NCBI GenBank assembly: GCA_016932855.1 | Contig: JAFGCB010000045.1 | Span: forward strand, 1-48,896 | Length of the DNA: 48,896 nt | DNA from: Candidatus Omnitrophota bacterium | GTDB taxonomy: Bacteria; Omnitrophota; Gorgyraeia; Duberdicusellales; Duberdicusellaceae | Direction: 5' to 3' | In this document: positions 1 to 7,002 of the stretch, piece after piece | Position numbering within the stretch: position 1 is the stretch's first letter | How the letters are laid out: each line of letters opens with the position of its first letter | The notes under the pieces: generated by a model | Seen by the model: the letters and a program-made list of their open reading frames with translations, nothing else | Database searches by the model: none | What the model was told of the DNA's origin: nothing | Position numbers and translations under genes: made by a program

Positions 1-67
1 AATATCAGGATTTTTAAAAATTTTGAATTTTAACTTGAACTTTTGCTTTTGCCTTTTGGTTTTTGAC
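1..67. repeat. Low-complexity short-word repeat at window edge
   Basis: T-rich stretch with recurring words of the type CTTTTGC / CCTTTTGG / TTTTTGAC. It resembles one arm of the short-word arrays found elsewhere in this window, but its partner would lie outside the left edge. No coding sequence is visible here. Confidence 0.3.
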
Positions 68-124
68 TTATTAAGATAGGATTAAGACTTTGACAATGCG
101 TATATAATAATGCGGAGGAAAAAG

Positions 125-685
125 ATGAAAGCAAAAAAGCAGAAGAATATTCTTTTAGGGGTAACTGCCGGAGTGGCCATATATAAGAGCTGTTCTCTGG
201 TAAGGATTTTAAGAAAACGCGGCTTTGCGGTAAAGGTAGTTATGACCCCTAATGCCACAAAGCTTATTTCTTCCAAGCTCTTCGAGAGCTTAACCGACGA
301 AAAAGTTTATGCAGGGATGTTTGAGGAGATTAGCGATTATTCCCTTAAGCATATTGCGCTTTCCAAGTGGGCTGATGCTTTTATAGTTGCGCCTTGTTCG
401 GCAAATACTGTTGCCAAACTTGCGCATGGCATATGCGATAATTTACTTACAAGTATTGCTCTGGCCTTACCCCAGAATAAGCCTGTAGTAGTAGCCCCGG
501 CAATGAACACAAACATGTGGAAGAATCCTGTTACCAGGAAAAATATATCTCAAATTTGCGAGATTAAAAATTATACTATTGTCAATCCTCAAAAAGGAGT
601 TCTTGCCAGTTTTGATAAGGGCGAGGGAGTTCTTGCCCCTTTAGAAGATATTGTAAAGCAGTTAAAAGCCGCTTTAGGAAAATAA
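125..685 (+). CDS. coaC: Stand-alone phosphopantothenoylcysteine decarboxylase-like flavoprotein (HFCD family)
   Basis: 186 aa, matching only the N-terminal (CoaC) half of the usual CoaBC/Dfp protein. This family uses FMN to decarboxylate 4'-phosphopantothenoylcysteine in coenzyme A synthesis. Visible family features are an N-terminal Rossmann-like start (LLGVTAGVAIYKS), the active-site histidine in the KHIALSKWADA segment, the APCSANT flavin-binding stretch and the PAMNTNMW motif holding the conserved asparagine. The substrate-clamp motif, usually L-A-C-G, reads VLASFDKGEG, so the cysteine is missing. I place the start at the second ATG because GGAGG lies 6 bases upstream of it (114-118); an ATG at 110 is in frame but would contain that site. 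No CoaB domain follows, so the synthetase must be elsewhere or this is another HFCD flavoprotein. Confidence 0.8.
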   Translation: MKAKKQKNILLGVTAGVAIYKSCSLVRILRKRGFAVKVVMTPNATKLISSKLFESLTDEKVYAGMFEEISDYSLKHIALSKWADAFIVAPCSANTVAKLAHGICDNLLTSIALALPQNKPVVVAPAMNTNMWKNPVTRKNISQICEIKNYTIVNPQKGVLASFDKGEGVLAPLEDIVKQLKAALGK

Positions 686-707
686 GCGGCCTGGTATAGT
701 AGGCGAT

Positions 708-1787
708 ATGGTTAGTGTTTTAATAATAGTTATAGCTGTTCTTGTCTTAGTGCTTGTAGGGATGTTTTTCTTGTTTGCCCGTTCGACAAAAACTCACCTT
801 GCGACCATTGAGAAGACTGTTCAGGATGAAATTGCCCGCAACCGGGATGAACAGAGCAGCCGGGCCCGCGAAGACCGCCAGGAAGTCTTAGGGACTCTTA
901 AATCATTTGAAGGCTCGGTTGAGAAAAGACTGGGTGATTCTTTTACCCTGATAAGTCAGAGGCTTGAGTCAGTCTATAGAGGTTTAGGTGAGATGCAGAG
1001 TCTCGCTTCAAGCGTGGGAGACTTAAAAAAAGTCCTTACAAACGTAAAGACCCGCGGCATATGGGGTGAGGTGCAGTTGGGCATGCTTTTAGAGCAGGTT
1101 CTTACTCCTTCTCAATACCAGGCAAATGTGGTGACTAAAAAAGGAAGTAATGAACGAGTAGAGTTCGCGGTAAAGCTTCCCGGCCGGGCAGAAGATGATA
1201 GCCAGCCGGTGTGGCTTCCTATTGACGCGAAGTTTCCTCAGGAGGATTATCAGAGATTAATTGAGGCTCAGGAAGCGGCTAATCCCGAGCTCGCCGAGAA
1301 GCAGGCCCGCCAGCTTGAGATACGGATAAAAGGAGAAGCTAAAGACATAAAAGAGAAATACCTTGATCCTCCCCATACTACTGATTACGGGATTATGTTT
1401 CTACCTACCGAAGGATTATTCGCCGAAGTTTTGCGCAGACCGGGGCTTAAAGAGTCAATTGAACGAGACTTCAGGGTTACTATTGCCGGTCCTACTACTC
1501 TGGCAGCTTTACTTAACAGTATTCAGATGGGCTTTCGTACCTTAGCTATAGAGAAGCGCTCAAGCCAGGTTTGGCAGCTTTTAGGTGTGATAAAAACAGA
1601 ATTTGCTAAATTCGGCGACATCCTTGATAAGACCAAAAAGAAGCTCCAAGAGGCCATAAATACGGTTGAAGATGCCTCCAGTAAGACTCGTAATATCCAG
1701 AAAAGACTTAAGAAAGCTGAAGAGAGTCCTTCCTCACAAAAACCGCCTCTAGTAGAAGATGCATCCCTGGCTGATACCAGCGATTAA
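708..1787 (+). CDS. rmuC: DNA recombination protein RmuC
   Basis: 359 aa, within the normal range for RmuC, a membrane-anchored, coiled-coil protein with a predicted nuclease-fold domain that limits recombination at inverted repeats. Residues 1-24 form one hydrophobic membrane segment. Residues about 30-95 are a charged coiled coil. The conserved core follows, with the family signatures GIWGEVQLGMLLEQVL and PIDAKFP and the later FLPTEGLFAEVL segment. The C-terminus is lysine- and glutamate-rich coiled coil. No good ribosome binding site precedes the ATG. It lies 22 bases after the coaC-like gene and may be co-transcribed. A RmuC beside so many inverted repeats is suggestive but proves nothing. 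Confidence 0.93.
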   Translation: MVSVLIIVIAVLVLVLVGMFFLFARSTKTHLATIEKTVQDEIARNRDEQSSRAREDRQEVLGTLKSFEGSVEKRLGDSFTLISQRLESVYRGLGEMQSLASSVGDLKKVLTNVKTRGIWGEVQLGMLLEQVLTPSQYQANVVTKKGSNERVEFAVKLPGRAEDDSQPVWLPIDAKFPQEDYQRLIEAQEAANPELAEKQARQLEIRIKGEAKDIKEKYLDPPHTTDYGIMFLPTEGLFAEVLRRPGLKESIERDFRVTIAGPTTLAALLNSIQMGFRTLAIEKRSSQVWQLLGVIKTEFAKFGDILDKTKKKLQEAINTVEDASSKTRNIQKRLKKAEESPSSQKPPLVEDASLADTSD

Positions 1788-1821
1788 GCCCGCATTTTGC
1801 GGTAGCAACCGTACATCATTT

Positions 1822-1855
1822 CGTAATGCGTAATGCGTAATGCGTAATGAGTAAT
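1822..1855. repeat. Heptamer tandem repeat (CGTAATG x4 plus partial)
   Basis: Four perfect consecutive CGTAATG units (1822-1849) followed by AGTAAT. The same word, with a CGTAACG variant, recurs at 33846-33908 and 35544-35571. The site is intergenic, between rmuC and the DUF167 gene. Confidence 0.9.
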
Positions 1856-1899
1856 CTATTAATGCAAAATATCGGTTAGATTTAGAATTAATTAATGTT

Positions 1900-2115
1900 A
1901 TGATGCTTAAAGTGCGGGTCGTGCCCCGGGCGAAAAAAGAAAAAATAGAAGAGTTTCAGCAGGGCCTTAAGGTTTATGTAACTGCCCCGGCCCTTGAGGG
2001 AAAAGCCAACAAGCGCCTGCTGGAAGTTCTTGCAACACATCTTAAAGTAAAAAAATCTTCTCTTAAAATAATAAAAGGCCAAACTTCCAGAGACAAAATT
2101 ATCGAAATAGAGTAG
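1900..2115 (+). CDS. DUF167 (YggU-like) family protein
   Basis: 71 aa, slightly short for the DUF167/YggU family. The family fold is visible: an N-terminal strand LKVRVVPRAKK, the central YVTAPALEGKANKRLLEVLA motif (conserved P-x-x-G-K-A-N) and the ending strand IIKGQTSRDKIIEI. Family function is unknown. Two ATGs are adjacent (1900 and 1903), and either could be used; no strong ribosome binding site is visible. The gene is flanked on both sides by short-word repeat elements. Confidence 0.88.
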   Translation: MMLKVRVVPRAKKEKIEEFQQGLKVYVTAPALEGKANKRLLEVLATHLKVKKSSLKIIKGQTSRDKIIEIE

Positions 2116-2137
2116 AAGACTTTGATATAATGGCAGA

Positions 2138-2300
2138 ATTAAATCAAATTCAAAATCGCAATACTACCAAATCCCAAATAGGCTCCAAGTCCCAAATCCA
2201 AAACAAGATTTATCGTTTGGGATTTTGATATTGGGATTTGTTTGGTAGTATTGGTAGTATTGGAAATTGAGATTTTGGGATTGATTTGGCATTTGGAATT
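2138..2300. repeat. Long imperfect inverted repeat built from CAAATCCC-like words
   Basis: The left half (about 2138-2205) carries words such as ACTACCAAATCCCAAAT. The right half (about 2215-2300) carries their reverse complements (GGGATTTG, GGTAGTATT twice, ATTTGGAATT). As RNA it would fold into a stem of roughly 70 imperfect pairs. It fills the whole gap between the DUF167 gene and the laccase-fold gene. Confidence 0.85.
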
Positions 2301-2320
2301 CAGGCAAGTATATAAAGAAG

Positions 2321-3013
2321 ATGGGTTTAGTAAAGGAAAAAGGGGTATATATTTTTGAGGAATTTCTGGATTTCGGTATTTTAGCCGGGTTTACCGACCG
2401 GACATTCCCCGGCCTTATGGTAGAGGATGATTTAAAGGCAATTTCTTCGAGTTTAGATTTTACTTATCAGAATTTACACTACCTTAATCAAGTTCATGGT
2501 AATTCGGTAATTTATCCTAAAGGAAATACCCGAATATATACCGCTGACGGCCTAATCTCCGATAAAAAAAGACAAGTCCTTATAGTGAGGACTGCTGATT
2601 GTATTCCGGTATTTTTTTATGATAGTTTAAGAAGCGTTTCAGGGATAATACATTTAGGATGGAAGCCGGCAAAAGAAAATATTTTAAATGAATTTATAGA
2701 TAAGGCTACGGAAGATCTTAAAGTAAACTTAAACGAGTCTTTTATCGGGATAGGGCCGGGTTTGCGAAAATGCTGTTTTGAAGTAAAAGAGGAGTTTTTA
2801 AGTTTTTCCTGTTTTTCTGATTTTATCGAAAAAAGAAATTCAAGATATTTTTTAGATATGGTGGCTTTTTTGAAGAAGACTTTTATCGATAGAGGACTGT
2901 TGAGAGATAACTTCCTCGACTCCCAGATTTGCACTATTTGCAATAAGGAATTTTATTCTTACCGAAGGGATAAGACTCAAAACAGGACCATTTCCTTTAT
3001 TATCCAGAGATAA
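2321..3013 (+). CDS. pgeF: Laccase-fold purine nucleoside phosphorylase/deaminase-like protein (YfiH/YlmD, PgeF family)
   Basis: 230 aa, close to the 240-280 aa of the YfiH/DUF152/'polyphenol oxidase' family. Its members are now known to act on purine nucleosides, and E. coli YfiH also acts on peptidoglycan precursors. The three family metal ligands are present: histidine in NQVHGN, cysteine in TADCIP and histidine in IIHLGW. The GIGPGLRKCCFEV stretch and the C-terminal YSYRRD segment also match. The usual HAGWRG loop reads HLGWKPAKEN, so the arginine-glycine part is replaced. It stands alone behind a long inverted repeat, so its regulation cannot be inferred from neighbours. Confidence 0.82.
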   Translation: MGLVKEKGVYIFEEFLDFGILAGFTDRTFPGLMVEDDLKAISSSLDFTYQNLHYLNQVHGNSVIYPKGNTRIYTADGLISDKKRQVLIVRTADCIPVFFYDSLRSVSGIIHLGWKPAKENILNEFIDKATEDLKVNLNESFIGIGPGLRKCCFEVKEEFLSFSCFSDFIEKRNSRYFLDMVAFLKKTFIDRGLLRDNFLDSQICTICNKEFYSYRRDKTQNRTISFIIQR

Positions 3014-3019
3014 CCTTTC

Positions 3020-3072
3020 AAGGATTAAGGAAGAAAGGATTAAGGTTAAGTTTTGATTTAATTCTTAATTTT
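3020..3072. repeat. Short-word direct repeat (AAGGATTAAGG x2)
   Basis: AAGGATTAAGG occurs at 3020-3030 and again at 3035-3045, followed by related AT-rich words (TTAAGTTTT, TTCTTAATT). It fills the gap between the laccase-fold gene and the sirtuin. The word family differs from neighbouring arrays but the organisation is similar. Confidence 0.6.
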
Positions 3073-3124
3073 TGTGGCGCGAACCCCGCATTTAGCACCG
3101 AGTACTTTAAAAGCAAACGAACTA

Positions 3125-3916
3125 ATGGTTAGTGAATTTTTAAGATTAATAAAAGGCAGAAAGATTGTTGCTTTTACCGGGTCCGGTGCCTCAGCTGAAA
3201 GCGGCATACCTACTTTTAGAGGAAAAGGCGGCCTCTGGGAAAAATATGACCCTCAAACCTACGCTACCCTTCCTTACGCTTTCCATACTTTCTTAAAACA
3301 CCCCGAAAAAATTGCCAACTTCCTTGTAGAGGCATATGAAACTTTTCTTAAGGCAGAGCCTAACGCTACTCATTATGCTCTAGCGAAACTTGAGGAAGAG
3401 GGAGCTGTCTTAGGAGTAATTACCCAGAATATTGATAACCTTCATCAGCTTGCCGGAACCAGCCAGATTTGCGAGCTTCACGGAAATACCTATAGGTTTT
3501 TTTGTCGAAGGTGTGGGTATGCCCACACTAAAACTAAAGAGGAAATAAGAAAATTTATAGATACGGTAGACAGGCAGGGCCGTCATCGAAAGAACCTTAT
3601 TAAAAAAATCTTATCTTTTACCGGAAGGTGCCGCTGCGGTAAACTTCTGATTACTTCGGTTATATTTTTTGGCCAGGGTTTACCCCAGGCCGAGCTTAAC
3701 AAGGCTTCTTTTTTTCTTGAACAAGCAGAAGTTTTTTTATGCATCGGAGCAAGCGGGGTGGTTATGCCTGCGGCGAGCTTCCCTTTTTACGCTAAGCAAA
3801 AAGGTTGCACAATCATAGAAGTAAACCCCGAGTCCAGCGAACTTTCCTATCTTGCTGATTTACGAATTCAGCAACCCTCCAGCGCATTCTTTTCCCAGGT
3901 TCTGGAATATCTATAA
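3125..3916 (+). CDS. cobB: Sir2-family NAD-dependent protein deacylase
   Basis: 263 aa from the ATG at 3125; the open frame extends to a GTG at 3074. Sirtuins remove acyl groups from lysines using NAD+. The motifs are clear: GSGASAESGIPTFRG (NAD binding), TQNIDNLH, the catalytic histidine in ELHGN, and the late CIGASG and EVNPE segments. The small zinc domain starts with CRRCG, but its second pair reads RCRCG, giving C-x-C rather than the usual C-x2-C. I prefer 3125 because 3098-3112 carries a word (GCACCGAGTACTT) shared with the repeat element near 4730, so the upstream part looks intergenic. Neither start has a clear ribosome binding site. It converges on trmI. Confidence 0.9.
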   Translation: MVSEFLRLIKGRKIVAFTGSGASAESGIPTFRGKGGLWEKYDPQTYATLPYAFHTFLKHPEKIANFLVEAYETFLKAEPNATHYALAKLEEEGAVLGVITQNIDNLHQLAGTSQICELHGNTYRFFCRRCGYAHTKTKEEIRKFIDTVDRQGRHRKNLIKKILSFTGRCRCGKLLITSVIFFGQGLPQAELNKASFFLEQAEVFLCIGASGVVMPAASFPFYAKQKGCTIIEVNPESSELSYLADLRIQQPSSAFFSQVLEYL

Positions 3917-3920
3917 TCTT

Positions 3921-3955
3921 TGTGACCTTGTGACCTTGTGATCTGGTGACTTGTT
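3921..3955. repeat. Octamer tandem repeat (GTGACCTT-like, four units)
   Basis: Units GTGACCTT, GTGACCTT, GTGATCTG and GTGACTTG follow each other with a period of 8, in the gap between two convergent genes. No inverted partner is present, so it is a simple tandem array rather than a hairpin. Confidence 0.75.
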
Positions 3956-4712
3956 ATATGGTTTTGGTGGCGAAGATAAGATAGCCGGTATGGGCAGGCA
4001 TTCTTTGTTCAGGCCGGGTTTTTCCTCTTCGGACCAGGATTTTTCTTACTAAAATTTCCAGGGTTTCTATGTTTATAAATTTTTTCTCCTCCAGGGTAAA
4101 TACAGTTTCGGTTATCTGTTCGAAGGTAGGGCATATGGCGGCAAATCTTGAGCCGGGTTTTAAAGCCTTATAGGCAGCGTCAATTAAGTCCCAGGGGCTT
4201 CCGATATCTATCATTATAAAGTCCACATTTTCTTCATCGAAACTGTCAGTTACCTCTTTATGTTTAAATTCAACAAAGTCCGAAAGCCCGACTTTTTCCA
4301 CATTCTTCTTGGTGTTTTCCAGGAATTCCTGATTTCTTTCGTAACTGTAGACCTTGCCGTTTGGTCTTATGAAGTTTGCTAAAGCAATGGTAAGAGCCCC
4401 GCTTCCGCAGCCGCATTCAATGACCCGGGCTCCCGGGAAAATACCGCTTTTTACCAGAATCATGCCTATTTCTTTAGGGTAGATTATCTGGGTAAGCCGG
4501 TTTACTTTCTTGGTCAGGTTATAAAGGTCAGGGCTTAAGACGTAGAATTTCTCGCCTAAATTGGTTGCAACTTCCTGGCCGTAATCTTTACCCATAATCG
4601 AGGCCAGGTCAATAAAACCTTTGTCGGTATGAAAAGAGCCTGCCTTGACTTTAATAAGGTAGTTTCTTTTTTCGTCCTTGTAGAGAAGGATTAAATCACC
4701 CTCTTTAATCAT
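3954..4712 (-). CDS. trmI: tRNA (adenine58-N1)-methyltransferase TrmI
   Basis: 252 aa, the normal length for bacterial and archaeal TrmI, which methylates A58 in the T-loop of tRNAs using S-adenosylmethionine. A small N-terminal beta domain (residues 1-60) precedes the Rossmann methyltransferase domain. Family signatures are the YPKEIGMILV segment, the SAM-binding CGCGSGALTIALA loop, the acidic residue in YSYERNQEF, and FIMIDIG with the conserved D. The C-terminal MPAHTGYLIFA matches the family ending. It is the only minus-strand gene in the first 14 kb. It converges with the sirtuin and diverges from the DUF763 gene across a repeat element. Confidence 0.93.
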   Translation of the reverse strand: MIKEGDLILLYKDEKRNYLIKVKAGSFHTDKGFIDLASIMGKDYGQEVATNLGEKFYVLSPDLYNLTKKVNRLTQIIYPKEIGMILVKSGIFPGARVIECGCGSGALTIALANFIRPNGKVYSYERNQEFLENTKKNVEKVGLSDFVEFKHKEVTDSFDEENVDFIMIDIGSPWDLIDAAYKALKPGSRFAAICPTFEQITETVFTLEEKKFINIETLEILVRKILVRRGKTRPEQRMPAHTGYLIFATKTI

Positions 4713-4718
4713 CTTTTG

Positions 4719-4790
4719 ATTAGTACTTAAGCACCGAATACTGCGTAAAGATTTTTAATCCCCACTCGGTACTCAGTACTGAGTACTAAT
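4719..4790. repeat. Inverted heptamer array (GTACTNN words)
   Basis: The right half reads GTACTCA GTACTGA GTACTAA with period 7 (from about 4769), preceded by CACTCG. The left half (4719-4744) contains the reverse-complement words TTAGTACTTAAGCACCGAATAC. It sits between divergent genes, immediately upstream of trmI and of the DUF763 promoter. Confidence 0.8.
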
Positions 4791-4824
4791 AAAATAGCAC
4801 CATTCCCATAAAACACAAGATTTA

Positions 4825-4833
4825 TGTTATAAT
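4825..4833 (+). promoter_or_regulatory. Extended -10 promoter for the DUF763 gene
   Basis: TG-T-TATAAT is a perfect extended -10 element. No good -35 lies 17 bases upstream, which is normal for this promoter class. The predicted transcription start, about 7 bases downstream of the -10, falls at the ATG at 4840, so the transcript would be leaderless. Confidence 0.55.
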
Positions 4834-4839
4834 GAGCCT

Positions 4840-5913
4840 ATGCGCAGAAGCAGTTTGGATTTACCCCTGCATACAGGCAAATGCCCGGCCTGGTTGTTTG
4901 CCAAGATGCAGAAGTTATCCGGGCTTATTTCAGAGGCTATTATTATCGAGCAGGGACCGGATGCCTTTTTAGAAAAGTTAAGTTCTGCCTTTTGGTTTCA
5001 GGCTTTTGGATGTGTTTTAGGGTTTGATTGGCACAGTTCTGGTTTGACAACCACTGTCTGCGGCGCTCTTAAAGAAGCTTTTAGAGATTTAACAAGTTAC
5101 GGTATATATGTCTGTGGAGGAAAAGGAAGGACTTCTCGTAAAACTCCACATGAAATTGAAGTTATTGCCCAGAGAAAGGGCTTTAATCCAGAAAATTTAG
5201 TCTATGCTTCCAGGATGTCGGCTAAGGTCGACAATTCCTGTCTTCAGGACGGATTTCAGCTTTACCATCACAGTTTTATTTTTACTAAGGCGGGAAAATG
5301 GGCGGTTGTCCAGCAGGGTATGAGCGAAAAAGGGGCCTGGGCCAGAAGGTACCACTGGTTTTCATCGACTCTGGAATCTTTTGTAAGCGAACCTCACAAT
5401 GACATTGTTTCAGATAAAAACCTTGCAACTTTAAATATGGTAGACGCGGGTATTCCAGAGACCAGAAAAATCTGCGCTGGCTTGGCGGCAAAAAACCCGC
5501 AAGATACTTTAAGGTTTATAAACACAATAAAACCGGATAAGCTTCCTTTGAGGCATAAAATTCTGGCTTCTGACTTAAACTCCAGGTACTTAAAAAAGAT
5601 TTTTTTGACTACTTATCAGAAGAAACCCCGAGATTTTGAAGAGTTGGTAAGCATAGAGGGAGTCGGCCCTAAGACTATACGGGCTTTAGCCCTTACTTCC
5701 GAACTTGTCTATGGAGCACCTTTAAGTTTTAAAGACCCGGCGAGATTTTCTTTTGCCCACGGGGGAAAAGACGGCTATCCTTATAAAATAAGCCAAAGTC
5801 ATTACCAGAAGACTATAGATGTGCTGGAAAAAGCGGTTAAAAAAGCCAAGATAGAAAGAACCGATAAAATTAGGGCTTTAAAGAGGCTTTTTTCCTTTTA
5901 TGGCAACTACTAG
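4840..5913 (+). CDS. DUF763 domain-containing protein
   Basis: 357 aa, the usual length for DUF763, a family best known from archaea and some deep-branching or uncultivated bacteria; its function is not established. Recognisable parts are the N-terminal LPLHTGKCPAWLF, the FGCVLGFDWHSSG and CGGKGRTSRKTP segments, and the conserved SAKVDNSCLQDGF. Around residues 265-290 SIEGVGPKTIRALAL looks like a helix-hairpin-helix DNA-binding motif, followed by FAHGGKDGYPYKI. The HhH motif and basic C-terminus suggest a nucleic-acid role (inference). A perfect extended -10 ends 6 bases before the ATG, so the mRNA is probably leaderless. It is monocistronic, with repeats on both sides. Confidence 0.88.
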   Translation: MRRSSLDLPLHTGKCPAWLFAKMQKLSGLISEAIIIEQGPDAFLEKLSSAFWFQAFGCVLGFDWHSSGLTTTVCGALKEAFRDLTSYGIYVCGGKGRTSRKTPHEIEVIAQRKGFNPENLVYASRMSAKVDNSCLQDGFQLYHHSFIFTKAGKWAVVQQGMSEKGAWARRYHWFSSTLESFVSEPHNDIVSDKNLATLNMVDAGIPETRKICAGLAAKNPQDTLRFINTIKPDKLPLRHKILASDLNSRYLKKIFLTTYQKKPRDFEELVSIEGVGPKTIRALALTSELVYGAPLSFKDPARFSFAHGGKDGYPYKISQSHYQKTIDVLEKAVKKAKIERTDKIRALKRLFSFYGNY

Positions 5914-5920
5914 GAATTGC

Positions 5921-6010
5921 AAAATTATCAATTAAAAATTAGCATTTTGGAGTAAAGGGGGTTTTAAAAAGAATTTAAGATTGATAATTGCTAACTGCTA
6001 AATTTTCATC
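5921..6010. repeat. Imperfect inverted repeat of AATTATCAA / TTAGCA words
   Basis: The left half carries AAAATTATCAATT and AAATTAGCATTTT. The right half carries GATTGATAATTGCTAACTGCTAAATTTT. The same words (AAATTATCA, GCATTTT) make up the hairpin after hisG at about 16952-17010. It is intergenic. Confidence 0.7.
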
Positions 6011-6122
6011 TTAAAATGAGTCAAGAAGCGGCTAAGAGAGATTGGTTGCACAAAAGGGGTCTTTTTGGTAATATCTTATAGTCTTGCCTAAAGGAAAGGG
6101 CTTCTTTGTTAAAGGAGTATAT

Positions 6123-6596
6123 ATGAAGGTATTAGTAGCTTATTATTCGCGGACCGGCACAACCAAGAAAATGGCTGAAATCATCAGTAATTCCCTTAAA
6201 GAACAGGACTTGGAAGTAGTCCTCGCCAGCGTTGAGAAGGTAAAGCCTAAGGATTTATTAAGTTTCGAAGGCATTATTATCGGCTCTCCTACATATTACG
6301 GGACTTTAAGCTTTGAGGTCAAGAAGCTCCTGGATGAAAGCGTGGCTTTCCATGGAAGCTTGGATGGCAAAGCCGGGGGAGCTTTTTCTTCCGCCGCTAA
6401 CATTGCCGGAGGAAACGAGACTACTGTACTTTCTATATTGGAGGCTATGCTTATCCACGGAATGATTATTCAAGGCGACCCCAAGGGTGACCATTACGGG
6501 CCGGTTGCCATAGGCGAGGTAGATAAAAGGGCCCAGACTAATTGCATACGCTTTGCTAAGCGTTTCGCCCAACTCCTTAAAAGAGGCAGAGAGTAG
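6123..6596 (+). CDS. Flavodoxin / NAD(P)H:quinone oxidoreductase-like flavoprotein
   Basis: 157 aa flavodoxin-fold protein that binds FMN, close to short flavodoxins and the WrbA/NQO group. The start YYSRTGTTKKMAE is the FMN-phosphate loop; IIGSPTYYGTLSFEVKKLL and FSSAANIAGGNETT match the two isoalloxazine-contact loops of the NAD(P)H-quinone reductase family. I start it at the third in-frame position because AAGGAG (6112-6117) lies 5 bases upstream of ATG 6123; an upstream non-ATG start at 6084 would extend through that site. The electron partner is not apparent from neighbours. A repeat element follows at once. Confidence 0.85.
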   Translation: MKVLVAYYSRTGTTKKMAEIISNSLKEQDLEVVLASVEKVKPKDLLSFEGIIIGSPTYYGTLSFEVKKLLDESVAFHGSLDGKAGGAFSSAANIAGGNETTVLSILEAMLIHGMIIQGDPKGDHYGPVAIGEVDKRAQTNCIRFAKRFAQLLKRGRE

Positions 6597-6609
6597 ATAT
6601 ATATCGTTT

Positions 6610-6650
6610 ATCTGTGATCATTTGCTTGAAATCTGTGATCATCTGTGTTC
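6610..6650. repeat. ATCTGTGATCA word repeat
   Basis: ATCTGTGATCA occurs at 6610-6620 and 6631-6641, with a degraded third copy (ATCTGTGTTC) following. The identical word forms a hairpin at 38884-38936, 32 kb away. Confidence 0.75.
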
Positions 6651-6668
6651 CTAACGAAGTGAGGAAAT

Positions 6669-6992
6669 ATTTTTATAGCAGTTTTTGTTACTGTTCCTAA
6701 CATAAAAGTCGGAAAGAGGATAACTAAAGAGCTTCTTTTAAGACGATTGTGCGCCTGCGCTAATATCATAAAAGGTCTTGAGTCTTTGTTCTGGTGGCAG
6801 GGAAAAATTGACAAGGTTTCGGAGTGTTTGCTTGTTATGAAAACCAGGAAATATTTATTTAATAAATTAAAAAAGGCCGTAAAGTCGCTGCATCCTTATG
6901 ATGTCCCGGAAATAATCGCCTTGCCTTTGGTTGGCATAAATAAAGAATACGCCGCTTGGCTTAAAAAAGAAACCAGAAACAAGCAGCCATAA
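6669..6992 (+). CDS. cutA: Divalent cation tolerance protein CutA, apparently with a non-canonical ATT start
   Basis: 107 aa if translated from ATT at 6669, the normal length for the trimeric CutA protein, linked to divalent-metal tolerance. The frame between the stop at 6660-6662 and codon 27 contains the expected first strand (AVFVTVPN) and helix (GKRITKELLLRRL), then CACANIIKGLES, WWQGKID and the C-terminal YDVPEIIALPLVGINKEYAAWL. No ATG, GTG or TTG occurs in this frame before a TTG at 6747, which would cut off the conserved N-terminal strand. GAGG at 6661-6664 lies just before ATT 6669, and ATA at 6675 is the other possibility. A sequencing error near the start is the alternative. AAGGA just after its stop probably serves ccdA. 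Confidence 0.8.
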   Translation: MFIAVFVTVPNIKVGKRITKELLLRRLCACANIIKGLESLFWWQGKIDKVSECLLVMKTRKYLFNKLKKAVKSLHPYDVPEIIALPLVGINKEYAAWLKKETRNKQP

Positions 6993-7002
6993 GGACTGTA
7001 TT

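Noticed and set aside
90..108. TTGACA (90-95) and TATAAT (103-108) before the coaC-like gene as a promoter
   Set aside because: Only 7 bases separate the boxes; sigma70 promoters need about 17.
6016..6081. 21-codon ORF before the flavodoxin gene
   Set aside because: No ribosome binding site, no recognisable motif, and it lies next to a repeat element.
6747..6992. CutA starting at TTG 6747
   Set aside because: It would remove the conserved first strand and helix of CutA; the frame clearly continues upstream.
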